Shown piece after piece: positions 52,676 to 61,206 of a stretch of 64,000 bases of DNA. A model generated the notes under the pieces. That model had not been told where the DNA came from. It saw nothing but the letters and a program-made list of their open reading frames with translations, and did not search any database. Position 1 is the stretch's first letter, and the number at the start of each line of letters is the position of its first letter. Source of the DNA: Bacteroides mediterraneensis. GTDB taxonomy: Bacteria; Bacteroidota; Bacteroidia; Bacteroidales; Bacteroidaceae. The position numbers were made by a program, and so were the translations under genes. The stretch spans positions 2,134,919-2,198,918 of the forward strand of contig NZ_LT635783.1 of assembly GCF_900128455.1 (NCBI RefSeq), given 5' to 3'.

Positions 52676-54601
52676 ATGAACATTATAAATTTAGGAATTC
52701 TTGCTCACATTGATGCAGGAAAAACTTCCGTAACCGAAAATCTGCTATTTGCCTGCGGAGCAACGGAAAAGCGCGGCAGTGTTGATAAAGGTGACACCAT
52801 AACAGACTCTATGGATATAGAAAAACGTAGAGGAATTACTATTCGGGCTTCTACGACATCTATTGTTTGGAATGGTGTGAAATGCAATATCATTGACACT
52901 CCGGGACACATGGATTTTATTGCAGAGGTGGAGCGGACATTCAAAATGCTTGATGGTGCAGTCCTCATATTATCGGCAAAGGAAGGCATACAAGCACAAA
53001 CAAAGTTGCTGTTCAAGACTTTGCAAAAACTGCAAATCCCGACAATTATATTTATCAATAAGATTGATCGTGCCGGCGTAAATCTTGAGCGTTTATATCT
53101 GGACATAAAAACAAATCTGTCGCAAGACGTCTTGTTTATGCAAACGGTTGTCGATGGAGTCGTTTACCCGATTTGCACCCCAACAGATATAAGGGCAGAA
53201 CACAAAGAATTTGTATGCAACCATGACGACGATATATTAGAACTATATTTGGCGGATAAAGAAATCTTACCGGCAGATTATTGGAATGCGATAATCGCTC
53301 TTGTGGCAAAAGCCAAAGCCTATCCGGTCTTGCATGGATCAGCAATGTGCAATATTGGCATCAATGAGTTGTTAGACGCCATCATTTCTTTTATATTTCC
53401 TCCGGCATCAGTCCCCAATAGACTTTCAGCTTATCTTTATAAAATAGAACATGACCCCAAAGGGCATAAAAGAAGTTTTCTAAAAATTATTGACGGAAGG
53501 CTGAGACTTCGAACCGTTATAAAAGTCAATGATTCTGAAAAATTCATCAAGATTAAAAATCTAAAAACCATTTATCAGGGCAAAGAGATAAATGTTGATG
53601 AAGTGGTTGCTAATGATATCGCAATTATAGAAGATATAGAAGAATTAAGAATCGGAGATTATTTAGGTGTTAAACCTTGTCTGATTCAAGGATTATCTCA
53701 TCAGCATCCCGCCCTCAAATCTTCTGTCCGACCAGACAAGCCCGAAGAGAGAAGCAAGTTGATATCCGCTCTAAATGTATTGTTTATTGAAGACCCGTCT
53801 CTGTCCTTTTCCATAAATTCATATAGTGATGAATTGGAAATCTCGTTATATGGTTTAACCCAAAAAGAAATCATACAAACATTGCTGGAAGAACGATTCT
53901 CCGTAAAGGCCCATTTTGATGAAATCAAGACTATCTACAAAGAACGACCTAAAAAGAAGGTGAATAAGATTATCCATATCGAAGTCCCTCCCAACCCTTA
54001 CTGGGCCTCCATAGGACTGACTCTTGAACCTTTACCGATAGGGTCAGGGTTGCAAATCGAAAGTGAAATCTCCTTTGGTTATCTGAACCATTCTTTTCAA
54101 AATGCCGTTTTTGAAGGAATCCGTATGTCTTGCCAATCGGGATTGCATGGATGGGAAGTGACGGATTTGAAAGTAACCTTTACTTATGCCCTTTATTATA
54201 GTCCGATAAGTACCCCTGCCGATTTTAGACAATTGTCTCCTTATGTCTTCAGGTTGGCTTTGCAACAATCAGGAGTGGATATTCTCGAACCGATGCTCTA
54301 TTTTGAGTTACAGATACCACAAGTAGCAAGTTCCAAAGCTATTACAGATCTGCAAAAAATGATGTCTGAGATTAAAGGTATCAGTTGTAATAATGAGTGG
54401 TGTCTTATTGAAGGGAAAGTTCCATTAAATACAAGTAAAGACTATGCCTCAGAAGTAAGTTCATACACTAAAGGCTTAGGCACTTTTATGGTTAAGCCGT
54501 GTGGGTATCAAATAACAAAAGGCGGTTATTCTGATAATACCCGTATGGAAGAAAAGGATAAACTTTTATTCATGTTTGAAAAATCAGTATCATCAAAATA
54601 A
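52676..54601 (+). CDS. tetQ: Tetracycline resistance ribosomal protection protein Tet(Q)
   Basis: 641 residues, the standard Tet(Q) length. EF-G-like GTPase that removes tetracycline from the ribosome. G1 AHIDAGKT, G2/G3 RRGIT and DTPGHMDF, G4 NKID; the C-terminal domain-IV loop is present ([13 protein letters not shown]). The sequence follows Tet(Q) almost residue for residue, with scattered substitutions such as RGSVDKG and [17 protein letters not shown] 52676 starts the canonical [13 protein letters not shown]; an upstream in-frame ATG (52664) is ignored. The stop and the rteA start share TAATG at 54599-54603. Confidence 0.97.
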   Translation: MNIINLGILAHIDAGKTSVTENLLFACGATEKRGSVDKGDTITDSMDIEKRRGITIRASTTSIVWNGVKCNIIDTPGHMDFIAEVERTFKMLDGAVLILSAKEGIQAQTKLLFKTLQKLQIPTIIFINKIDRAGVNLERLYLDIKTNLSQDVLFMQTVVDGVVYPICTPTDIRAEHKEFVCNHDDDILELYLADKEILPADYWNAIIALVAKAKAYPVLHGSAMCNIGINELLDAIISFIFPPASVPNRLSAYLYKIEHDPKGHKRSFLKIIDGRLRLRTVIKVNDSEKFIKIKNLKTIYQGKEINVDEVVANDIAIIEDIEELRIGDYLGVKPCLIQGLSHQHPALKSSVRPDKPEERSKLISALNVLFIEDPSLSFSINSYSDELEISLYGLTQKEIIQTLLEERFSVKAHFDEIKTIYKERPKKKVNKIIHIEVPPNPYWASIGLTLEPLPIGSGLQIESEISFGYLNHSFQNAVFEGIRMSCQSGLHGWEVTDLKVTFTYALYYSPISTPADFRQLSPYVFRLALQQSGVDILEPMLYFELQIPQVASSKAITDLQKMMSEIKGISCNNEWCLIEGKVPLNTSKDYASEVSSYTKGLGTFMVKPCGYQITKGGYSDNTRMEEKDKLLFMFEKSVSSK

Positions 54602-56919
54602 TGGAACGATCCAGGAATTTCTATAAGACAATACGGTTGGGGTATATACTTATCTCCGTTCTTATCGGATGTATAGCATATAATAGCTTCTATGAATGGC
54701 AGGAGATAGAAGCATTAGAACTTGACAATAAAAAAATAGACGAGTTCCGAAAAGAGATAAACAATATCAATATTCAAATGATAAAATTCTCTCTATTTGG
54801 TGAAACAATACTGGAATGGAACGATAAAGATATCGAACATTACCATGCACAGCGTATGGCAATGGACAGTATGCTCTGCCGTTTCAAAGCTACCTATCCG
54901 GCAGAGCGTATAGACAGCGTACGCCATCTTCTCGAAGATAAGGAACGGCAGATGTGCCAAATCGTGCAGATACTTGAACAGCAACAAGCCATCAACGATA
55001 AGATACCCCGTCAAGTACCCGTAATCGCGCAGAAAAGTGTGCAAGAACAACCCAAGAAACCTAAACGAAAAGGATTCTTGGGCATCTTCGGCAAAAAGGA
55101 AGAAGCGAAACCAACTGTGACTACCACGATGCACCGTTCCTTTAACCGGAATATGAGAACCGAACAACAGGCGCAAAGCCGTCGCTTATCGGTTCATGCC
55201 GATAGCCTTGCCGCACGAAATGCGGAACTTAACAGGCAACTGCAAGGACTGGTTGTTCAAATAGACGGGAAAGTACAAACTGACCTACAAAAGCGGGAAG
55301 CCGAGATAACAGCCATGCGGGAACGGTCGTTCATTCAGATTGGGGGCTTGACAGGGTTCGTTATACTGCTACTGGTCATATCATATATCATCATACACCG
55401 AAATGCCAACCGCATCAAGCGATATAAACAGGAAACCGCAGATTTAATTGAGCGACTGCAACAAATGGCAAAGCGAAACGAGGCACTGATAGCCTCTCGC
55501 AAGAAAGCCGTTCATACCATTACCCATGAATTACGTACACCACTGACGGCAATAACGGGTTATGCCGGACTGATGCGGAAAGACTGCAATACGGATAAAA
55601 CCGGGACGTATATCCGAAACATTCAGGAATCTTCTGACCGCATGCGTGAAATGCTGAACACCCTGCTGAATTTTTTCCGGCTGGACAACGGCAAGGAACA
55701 GCCTAATTTCTCCGCATGTAGGATTTCCGCAATCACACATACGCTCGAAACGGAGTTTATGCCAATCGCCATAAACAAAGGACTGACTCTGACAATACAT
55801 TGCCACAAGGATGCCTTTGTATGTACAGATAAGGAACGCATCTTGCAAATCGGGAACAACCTGCTGTCCAACGCTATCAAGTTCACGGAGAACGGCAGTG
55901 TTTCTTTGCGGGCAGATTATGATAACGGTCTGCTGAAACTTATCGTCGAAGATACGGGTACAGGTATGACCGAAGAGGAACAGCAACGGGTATTCGGGGC
56001 GTTTGAACGTCTGTCAAACGCTGCCGCAAAGGATGGCTTCGGATTAGGTCTTTCCATTGTTCAGCGTATTGTGACAATGCTCGGCGGCACAATCCGTCTG
56101 GAGAGCGATAAAGGCAAAGGTAGCCGTTTCACGGTGGAAATCCCCATGCAGACAGCCGAGGAACTACCGGAACGGATAAATCAAACACAGGTTCATCATA
56201 ACCATACATTCCACGATGTGGTTGCCATCGACAATGACGAAGTGCTGCTCCTGATGCTGAAAGAAATGTATGCACAGGAAGGGATACACTGCGATACCTG
56301 CACCAATGCTGCGGAGCTGATGGAACTGATACGAAAAAAGGAATACAGCCTTCTTCTGACGGATCTGAATATGCCGGATATAAACGGTTTCGAGTTGCTG
56401 GAACTGTTGCGCACTTCCAACGTTGGCAATTCAAGGGATATCCCGGTAATCGTGACAACCGCTTCGGGCAGTTGCGGCAAAGAGGAACTTATAGAACATG
56501 GATTCACAGAATGCCTGTTCAAGCCGTTCTCCATATCTGAACTGATGGAGATTTCAAATAAATGCGCCATGAATGCGGCACAAAATGAAAAGCCGGGTTT
56601 CACCTCCCTGCTATCCTACGGCAATGAAGCCGTCATGCTGGAGAAATTGATAACGGAAACAGAAAAGGAAATGCAGTCGCTCAGGTATGCGGAACAACGG
56701 AAAGACCTTCCGGAACTGGACGCCCTAACACACCACCTGCGCAGCTCTTGGGAGATACTCCGTGCCGACAGACCGTTGAGGGAACTTTATAAACTGATTC
56801 ATCACAATGGCACACCTGACGACAAAGCAATAGGCAATGCCGTAAGAGCTGTGCTGGATAAGGGTTCGGAGATAATCCGGCTGGCAAAAGAAGAAAGGAA
56901 GAAATACAACAATGGATAA
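54601..56919 (+). CDS. rteA: Two-component hybrid sensor kinase RteA
   Basis: 772 residues. An N-terminal transmembrane helix (about 12-30) and a second near 245-265 bracket a periplasmic coiled-coil sensor region. Next is a HisKA domain with phospho-acceptor His in HTITHELRTPLT, then a HATPase domain (N-box IGNNLLSNAIKF, G-boxes DTGTGM and GFGLGLSIV). A receiver domain follows with Asp in LLLTDLNMPDINGF, then a C-terminal Hpt-like region (LDALTHHLRSSWEIL). With RteB it activates rteC, and so excision and transfer, after tetracycline exposure in CTnDOT. Overlaps tetQ by 1 bp and rteB by 8 bp. Confidence 0.95.
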   Translation: MERSRNFYKTIRLGYILISVLIGCIAYNSFYEWQEIEALELDNKKIDEFRKEINNINIQMIKFSLFGETILEWNDKDIEHYHAQRMAMDSMLCRFKATYPAERIDSVRHLLEDKERQMCQIVQILEQQQAINDKIPRQVPVIAQKSVQEQPKKPKRKGFLGIFGKKEEAKPTVTTTMHRSFNRNMRTEQQAQSRRLSVHADSLAARNAELNRQLQGLVVQIDGKVQTDLQKREAEITAMRERSFIQIGGLTGFVILLLVISYIIIHRNANRIKRYKQETADLIERLQQMAKRNEALIASRKKAVHTITHELRTPLTAITGYAGLMRKDCNTDKTGTYIRNIQESSDRMREMLNTLLNFFRLDNGKEQPNFSACRISAITHTLETEFMPIAINKGLTLTIHCHKDAFVCTDKERILQIGNNLLSNAIKFTENGSVSLRADYDNGLLKLIVEDTGTGMTEEEQQRVFGAFERLSNAAAKDGFGLGLSIVQRIVTMLGGTIRLESDKGKGSRFTVEIPMQTAEELPERINQTQVHHNHTFHDVVAIDNDEVLLLMLKEMYAQEGIHCDTCTNAAELMELIRKKEYSLLLTDLNMPDINGFELLELLRTSNVGNSRDIPVIVTTASGSCGKEELIEHGFTECLFKPFSISELMEISNKCAMNAAQNEKPGFTSLLSYGNEAVMLEKLITETEKEMQSLRYAEQRKDLPELDALTHHLRSSWEILRADRPLRELYKLIHHNGTPDDKAIGNAVRAVLDKGSEIIRLAKEERKKYNNG

Positions 56920-58234
56920 GATAAAAATCATCGTGGTGGAGGACAACATCGTGTATTGCGAGTTTGTCTGTAACCTGCTGGCACGTGAGGGATTCCGTAC
57001 CGTGCAGGCTTTCCACCTCTCGACAGCGAGGAAACTTCTGCAACAAGCCGCTGACGGGGACATCGTGGTTTCAGACCTGCGCCTACCTGACGGCAATGGT
57101 ATCGACCTGTTGCGTTGGATGCGCAAAGAGGGTATGACGCAGCCGTTCATCATCATGACCGACTATGCCGAAGTGCATACGGCGGTTGAAAGTATGAAAC
57201 TCGGCTCGCTGGACTACATACCCAAACAACTCGTGGAGGACAAACTCGTGCCTCTTCTCCGTACCATACTGAAAGAGCGGAATATCGGGCGGAGCCGTAT
57301 GCCCGTGTTTGCCCGTGACGGTTCCGCCTTCCGGAAAATCATGCACCGGATAAGGCTGGTAGCACCAACCGACATGAGCGTACTGATATTCGGAGAGAAC
57401 GGCACGGGCAAGGAGCATATCGCCCACCATCTGCATGATAAAAGCAAACGTTCCGGCAAGCCGTTCGTGGCTGTGGACTGCGGATCGTTAAACAAAGAGC
57501 TTGCTCCATCGGCATTTTTCGGACACGTCAAAGGCGCATTCACCGGTGCGGACAGTGCCAAGAAAGGATATTTCCATGAAGCCGAAGGCGGCACGCTGTT
57601 TTTGGACGAAGTGGGCAACCTCGCACCGGAAACCCAACAGATGCTTCTGCGTGCCATACAGGAGCGGCGATACCGCCCCGTTGGTGACAGGACGGATAGA
57701 AGTTTCAATGTCCGTATTATCGCTGCCACCAACGAGAATCTGGAAAAGGCGGTCAATGAAAAGCGTTTCCGGCAGGACTTGCTGTACCGTCTGCACGACT
57801 TCGATATAACCGTTCCGCCGCTGCGTGATTGTCAGGAAGACATCATGCCGCTGGCAGAGTTTTTCCGCGAGATTGCCAATAATGAATTGGAGTGCAAGGT
57901 TAGCGGATTCAGCTCCGAAGCACGGAAAGCGTTGCTGACCCATTCATGGCCGGGCAACGTGCGCGAGCTTCGGCAGAAAATCATGGGCGCGGTGTTGCAG
58001 GCACAGACGGGACTTGTCACGAAAGAGCATCTGGAACTTGGGATAACCGAAACAACCTCTATTACCGGCTTCTCCCTACGCAACGATGAGGAAGATAAAG
58101 AGCGGATTCTGCGTGCTTTGAAGCAGGCTGACGGGAACCGGAAGGTCGCTGCCGAATTGCTTGGAATAGGCAGGACAACACTCTATAATAAACTGGAAGA
58201 ATATGGATTGAAGTATAAATTTGAGCAACCATAG
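56912..58234 (+). CDS. rteB: NtrC-type response regulator RteB
   Basis: 440 residues. Receiver domain (phospho-Asp in DIVVSDLRLPDGNG, about 50), then a sigma-54 AAA domain: Walker A GENGTGKEH, the GAFTGA loop GAFTGAD, Walker B GGTLFLDEVGNL. The C-terminal Fis-type helix-turn-helix is GNRKVAAELLGIGRTTLYNKLEEYGL. It is the cognate regulator of RteA and the activator of rteC in CTnDOT. Walker A reads GKE-H rather than GKE-L/T, a mild variation. The gene ends 22 bp before a -7 promoter box that opens a non-coding region. Confidence 0.95.
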   Translation: MDKIKIIVVEDNIVYCEFVCNLLAREGFRTVQAFHLSTARKLLQQAADGDIVVSDLRLPDGNGIDLLRWMRKEGMTQPFIIMTDYAEVHTAVESMKLGSLDYIPKQLVEDKLVPLLRTILKERNIGRSRMPVFARDGSAFRKIMHRIRLVAPTDMSVLIFGENGTGKEHIAHHLHDKSKRSGKPFVAVDCGSLNKELAPSAFFGHVKGAFTGADSAKKGYFHEAEGGTLFLDEVGNLAPETQQMLLRAIQERRYRPVGDRTDRSFNVRIIAATNENLEKAVNEKRFRQDLLYRLHDFDITVPPLRDCQEDIMPLAEFFREIANNELECKVSGFSSEARKALLTHSWPGNVRELRQKIMGAVLQAQTGLVTKEHLELGITETTSITGFSLRNDEEDKERILRALKQADGNRKVAAELLGIGRTTLYNKLEEYGLKYKFEQP

Positions 58235-58256
58235 CCCGCAATTCGCTGAAAATGGC

Positions 58257-58264
58257 TATCTTTG
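58257..58264 (+). promoter_or_regulatory. -7 promoter box for a probable small RNA (TATCTTTG)
   Basis: Exact TAnnTTTG match 22 bp after the rteB stop, with no start codon and ribosome site within the expected distance. It points into the structured region described in the next entry. Confidence 0.5.
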
Positions 58265-58270
58265 CATGAC

Positions 58271-58488
58271 ATATTAGAAGGTAACGGCGACTGGCAGAGC
58301 CTTTTGCCGCCTATATATAACATAAGACCGCAAGGCGTTTCGAGCGAAAATCTGGTAAATTGACACTACGGAGACGATTGCGTGATGCTTATGCTATGCC
58401 TACGCATAGCGTGCATTCACGTACTCTCCGTAAAAGGCTTTACCAGAGCCGTCGCTCGAAAGTAGTGTGATTTGCACGCTACTTTTTT
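58271..58488 (+). ncRNA. Probable structured regulatory RNA between rteB and the RibD-C-like gene
   Basis: A long imperfect hairpin spans 58338-58461. The outer arms (58338-58359 and 58439-58461) pair over 10 and 8 bp around a small internal loop. Then TACGGAGA pairs with TCTCCGTA, CGTGATGC with GCATTCACG, and GCTATGC with GCATAGC around a CTAC tip. It is followed by an intrinsic terminator. Together with the promoter box at 58257 this predicts a transcript of about 215 nt. CTnDOT is known to encode a small RNA (RteR) that limits transfer; whether this is the same RNA I cannot tell. Confidence 0.5.
58459..58488 (+). terminator. Intrinsic terminator closing the structured RNA
   Basis: AAAGTAGTGTG (58459-58469) pairs with CACGCTACTTT (58475-58485), one G-U, loop ATTTG, followed by further Ts. 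Confidence 0.7.
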
Positions 58489-58515
58489 GTCCTTGCCCAA
58501 CGAAAGGAAACGATA

Positions 58516-58929
58516 ATGGGTAAAGTACAGATTCTTGCCGTCCTCACGATGGACGGTTGTCAAAGCTCCGAGTTATGTTGCAAAGCGTATAAGGAACTGC
58601 GCCTTGAAGATTGCGGCATCAATAAGATAAGGGAAAACGCCCTTTATCATATCACACCGGATTATTCCATATCTATGCTTGACGAATGGCGGAAATCCAC
58701 AACAGACATCTGCTATCTGGCAGAAGTCACTCCTGAAAAGGCGGACTACATCAACGGGCTGCTGCGTATGCGTGTGGTGGATGAAATCATACTTTACACG
58801 ATTCCTTTCATTGCCGGAACGGGAAAGCGTTTCTTCCAGTCCGCCTTGCCACAGGGACAATGGACGCTGACCTCACAGAAGGTGTACCGCAACGGAGTGG
58901 TCCGCCATATCTATAAAGCGTGCGTTTGA
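58516..58929 (+). CDS. RibD-C/dihydrofolate-reductase-like protein
   Basis: 137 residues. The C-terminal half (VVDEIILYTIPFIAGTGKRFFQSALPQGQWTLTSQKVYRNGVVRHIY) matches the end of RibD C-terminal/DHFR-like proteins, where IPFIAGTGKRFF contributes to NADPH binding. The N-terminal half (VQILAVLTMDGCQSSE) keeps the first strand but is shorter than the full 170-190-residue fold. It may therefore be a reduced version. It starts 28 bp after the terminator with an AGGAAA ribosome site. A related small gene is a regular neighbour of rteC in some CTnDOT relatives; the function is unknown. Confidence 0.72.
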   Translation: MGKVQILAVLTMDGCQSSELCCKAYKELRLEDCGINKIRENALYHITPDYSISMLDEWRKSTTDICYLAEVTPEKADYINGLLRMRVVDEIILYTIPFIAGTGKRFFQSALPQGQWTLTSQKVYRNGVVRHIYKACV

Positions 58930-58948
58930 TGTCCGGAAAGTGGACGAA

Positions 58949-58965
58949 TGTTCAGTAAATGAACA
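58949..58965. promoter_or_regulatory. Operator-like palindrome upstream of rteC
   Basis: TGTTCA-GTAAA-TGAACA, with further partial symmetry outside, lies 175 bp upstream of rteC. A site for RteB or RteC is possible but unproven. The rest of 58930-59139 shows no gene. Confidence 0.35.
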
Positions 58966-59139
58966 CTTTAAGCTGAATACAATTCCTGTCGGATAAATAA
59001 ATTGAGAAATTATCACACTGAAATCCAGCACCTTGCAGAGAGCGTGCCGGATTTTTTCTTTTATGTACACGCTTTTTGCCAATCATATTCATGTGCGCAT
59101 ACCGAAAAACAGAGTGTAAAATTTCAAAATTGACAGGAC

Positions 59140-59757
59140 ATGAATTATTTCTTATTGGCGGAAACCGAGTTCTTCCGCCGTATAAACGAAGCCGGGGACT
59201 GCAATATGGAAACGGCATACACGGCTTTCGCCACGCAAGTGATCGAACTATGCAGCGGCAATGTGGACACCAACCGCACCATCATTGCGCTGGCTTACAT
59301 TGAAATCGAGTTGCAGCACCATCCCGTGCGCAATCTTCCCGAAGAAAAGAGGGAGGTTGCAGCCTACATCAGCAAGGCACTCTCTTTCGTGAGGAAGATG
59401 CAGAAGTTCCTTGCCGCTCCCCAAGTGCCACCACTAATCCCCATCCGTACATCCTCCGACAACACAACCGAAAATCCCGCCTCACCCCTGCAATGGACGG
59501 GCAACGCCATCGACCTCGTGGAACTTATCTACGGCATCAACGAGATGGGCTGCATCAACAACGGCAACATGCCGCTCAAACAGCTGGCCCCGCTTCTCTA
59601 CAAGATTTTCGGGGTTGAATCAAAGGACTGCTACCGCTTCTATATAGACATCAAACGCCGGAAGAACGAAAGCCGCACCTATTTCCTTAACAGAATGCAG
59701 GAGAAACTGAACGAGAGAATGCTCCGCGACGAAGAAATGGAGCGCATGAGAAGATAA
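59140..59757 (+). CDS. rteC: Tetracycline-response regulator RteC
   Basis: 205 residues. RteC family: NYFLLAETEFFRRINEAGD at the start, YIEIELQHHPVRNLPEEKREVAAYISKAL, then the winged helix-turn-helix region NAIDLVELIYGINEMGCINNGNMPLKQLAPLLYKIFGVESKDCYRFYIDIKRRKNESRTYFL. In CTnDOT, RteC binds upstream of xis2c and activates the excision operon, which here lies at 39670. The C terminus is strongly charged. A clear terminator follows 18 bp after the stop. Confidence 0.9.
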   Translation: MNYFLLAETEFFRRINEAGDCNMETAYTAFATQVIELCSGNVDTNRTIIALAYIEIELQHHPVRNLPEEKREVAAYISKALSFVRKMQKFLAAPQVPPLIPIRTSSDNTTENPASPLQWTGNAIDLVELIYGINEMGCINNGNMPLKQLAPLLYKIFGVESKDCYRFYIDIKRRKNESRTYFLNRMQEKLNERMLRDEEMERMRR

Positions 59758-59775
59758 AAAATATCCATTATAAAT

Positions 59776-59808
59776 AAAAAGACAGGATGCATGTATTCCT
59801 GTCTTTTT
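59776..59808 (+). terminator. rteC terminator
   Basis: AAAAAGACAGGA (59776-59787) and TCCTGTCTTTTT (59797-59808) are perfect 12-bp complements with a 9-nt loop. It marks the boundary between the ICE regulatory core and the A+T-rich defence cargo. Confidence 0.8.
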
Positions 59809-59842
59809 AGTTTATATTTGATTACATACTAATTAGTTCTAT

Positions 59843-59944
59843 ATGAAACCTTTCAATCCGATAAAGATAAACTGCAAAACATTATGTCTGGGAAATAATA
59901 GAACAATTAGTGCTATTAGCATTTATAATTACTACGAACGATGA
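59843..59944 (+). CDS. Possible 33-residue peptide
   Basis: A -7-like box TATATTTG (59813-59820) lies 22 bp before ATG 59843, which opens a frame of 33 codons (begins MKPFNPIKINCKTLC). No clear ribosome-binding site and no recognised family. It could be a leftover 5' end of a deleted gene. Otherwise the 59758-60056 gap holds only the rteC terminator and the next promoter. Confidence 0.25.
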   Translation: MKPFNPIKINCKTLCLGNNRTISAISIYNYYER

Positions 59945-60029
59945 AACAACTACTTTAAGATTGATCTATAAAAATCGCCACTTTGCAGTTTGTTTTTTGT
60001 GTAAAATTCGCCAATTAAAAAATTATGAT

Positions 60030-60037
60030 TATCTTTG
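60030..60037 (+). promoter_or_regulatory. -7 promoter box for the DUF4143-Gabija operon (TATCTTTG)
   Basis: Exact TAnnTTTG match, 19 bp before ATG 60057. It lies inside a longer open frame, supporting the later start. Confidence 0.55.
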
Positions 60038-60056
60038 CACTATAATTCATAAAGGT

Positions 60057-61187
60057 ATGGAAACAGTAAATAGAATACTTCAAGAGAAGATTACTGCACG
60101 AATCGCGCCCAATAAAGCAGTATTAATTTTTGGTGCCCGCCGTGTTGGTAAAACGGTAATGATGCGTAAAATTGTGGACAACTATTCAGGTAGGACTATG
60201 ATGCTCAACGGTGAAGACTACGACACATTAGCACTTTTGGAGAATCGCTCAATTGCCAATTATCGACATTTGCTGGATGGTATTGATTTGCTGGCTATTG
60301 ATGAGGCACAGAACATACCACAAATCGGTAGTATTCTGAAGTTGATAGTTGATGAAATACCGGGAATAAGCGTCTTGGCAAGTGGTTCTTCATCATTCGA
60401 TTTACTGAATAAGACTGGTGAACCGTTGGTAGGTCGCAGTACGCAATTTTTACTTACTCCTTTTTCGCAACGGGAAATAGCACAAATAGAAACCCCTTTT
60501 GAAACTCGTCAGAATCTTGAAGCCCGTTTAATTTACGGTTCATATCCTGAAGTAGTAATGATGGAGAACTATGAACGTAAAACAGACTATTTACGCGATA
60601 TTGTAGGTGCATACCTGCTTAAAGATATCTTAGCAATTGACGGCTTAAAAAATTCGAGCAAGATGCGCGATCTGCTTCGATTGATAGCTTTTCAGTTGGG
60701 CAGTGAAGTTTCTTACGATGAGTTAGGTAAACAGCTCAGCATGAGCAAAACAACAGTTGAAAAATATCTTGACCTCTTGGAGAAAGTATTCGTTATATAT
60801 CGTCTTGGGGCTTACTCGCGCAATCTTCGCAAGGAGGTGACGAAAGCTGGGAAGTGGTATTTCTATGATAATGGCATTCGAAATGCTATTATAGGTGCTT
60901 TTTCACCATTGGCTATTCGGCAGGATGTTGGTGCATTGTGGGAGAACTATATCATCGGAGAGCGTCGTAAGGCGAATTTCAACGAAGGGCTGCATAAGGA
61001 GTTCTATTTTTGGCGTACTTACGATAAACAAGAGATTGATCTTATCGAAGAGAATCCTAATAATCTGACCGCATTGGAATTTAAATGGGGGAACAAGATG
61101 CCGACTGTTCCAAAAGTATTTCAAGAAGCATATCCACACGTAGAGTTTCATGTGGTGAACAGGGAAAATTATTTAGAATTTGTGTAA
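60057..61187 (+). CDS. AAA ATPase with DUF4143 domain
   Basis: 376 residues. The N-terminal AAA domain has Walker A FGARRVGKT, Walker B LLAIDEAQN and the sensor segment ASGSSSFDLLNKTGEPLVGR. A winged-helix part (LGKQLSMSKTTVEKYLDLLEKVFVIYRL) follows. The C-terminal DUF4143 region (KWYFYDNGIRNAIIG, WENYIIGE, YFWRTYDKQEIDLIE, ALEFKWGNK) keeps a nuclease-like pattern with acidic residues and EFK. These proteins are common in Bacteroidales islands and have no firm function. It ends 19 bp before gajA under one apparent promoter, so it may be an accessory to the defence pair or an unrelated passenger. Confidence 0.85.
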   Translation: METVNRILQEKITARIAPNKAVLIFGARRVGKTVMMRKIVDNYSGRTMMLNGEDYDTLALLENRSIANYRHLLDGIDLLAIDEAQNIPQIGSILKLIVDEIPGISVLASGSSSFDLLNKTGEPLVGRSTQFLLTPFSQREIAQIETPFETRQNLEARLIYGSYPEVVMMENYERKTDYLRDIVGAYLLKDILAIDGLKNSSKMRDLLRLIAFQLGSEVSYDELGKQLSMSKTTVEKYLDLLEKVFVIYRLGAYSRNLRKEVTKAGKWYFYDNGIRNAIIGAFSPLAIRQDVGALWENYIIGERRKANFNEGLHKEFYFWRTYDKQEIDLIEENPNNLTALEFKWGNKMPTVPKVFQEAYPHVEFHVVNRENYLEFV

Positions 61188-61206
61188 TGTAAAAATTTAT
61201 AAGAGT

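Noticed and set aside
51173-54601. An erm-type macrolide resistance gene near tetQ as in CTnDOT
   Set aside because: No rRNA methyltransferase motif is present in this interval; the slot holds NTF2-like and GNAT genes instead.
59064-59080. Sigma-54-like promoter before rteC (CACGCTTTTTGC)
   Set aside because: The CACG and TTGC parts and the spacing fit, and RteB is an NtrC-type activator, but the invariant GG of the -24 box is replaced by TA, so I do not list it.
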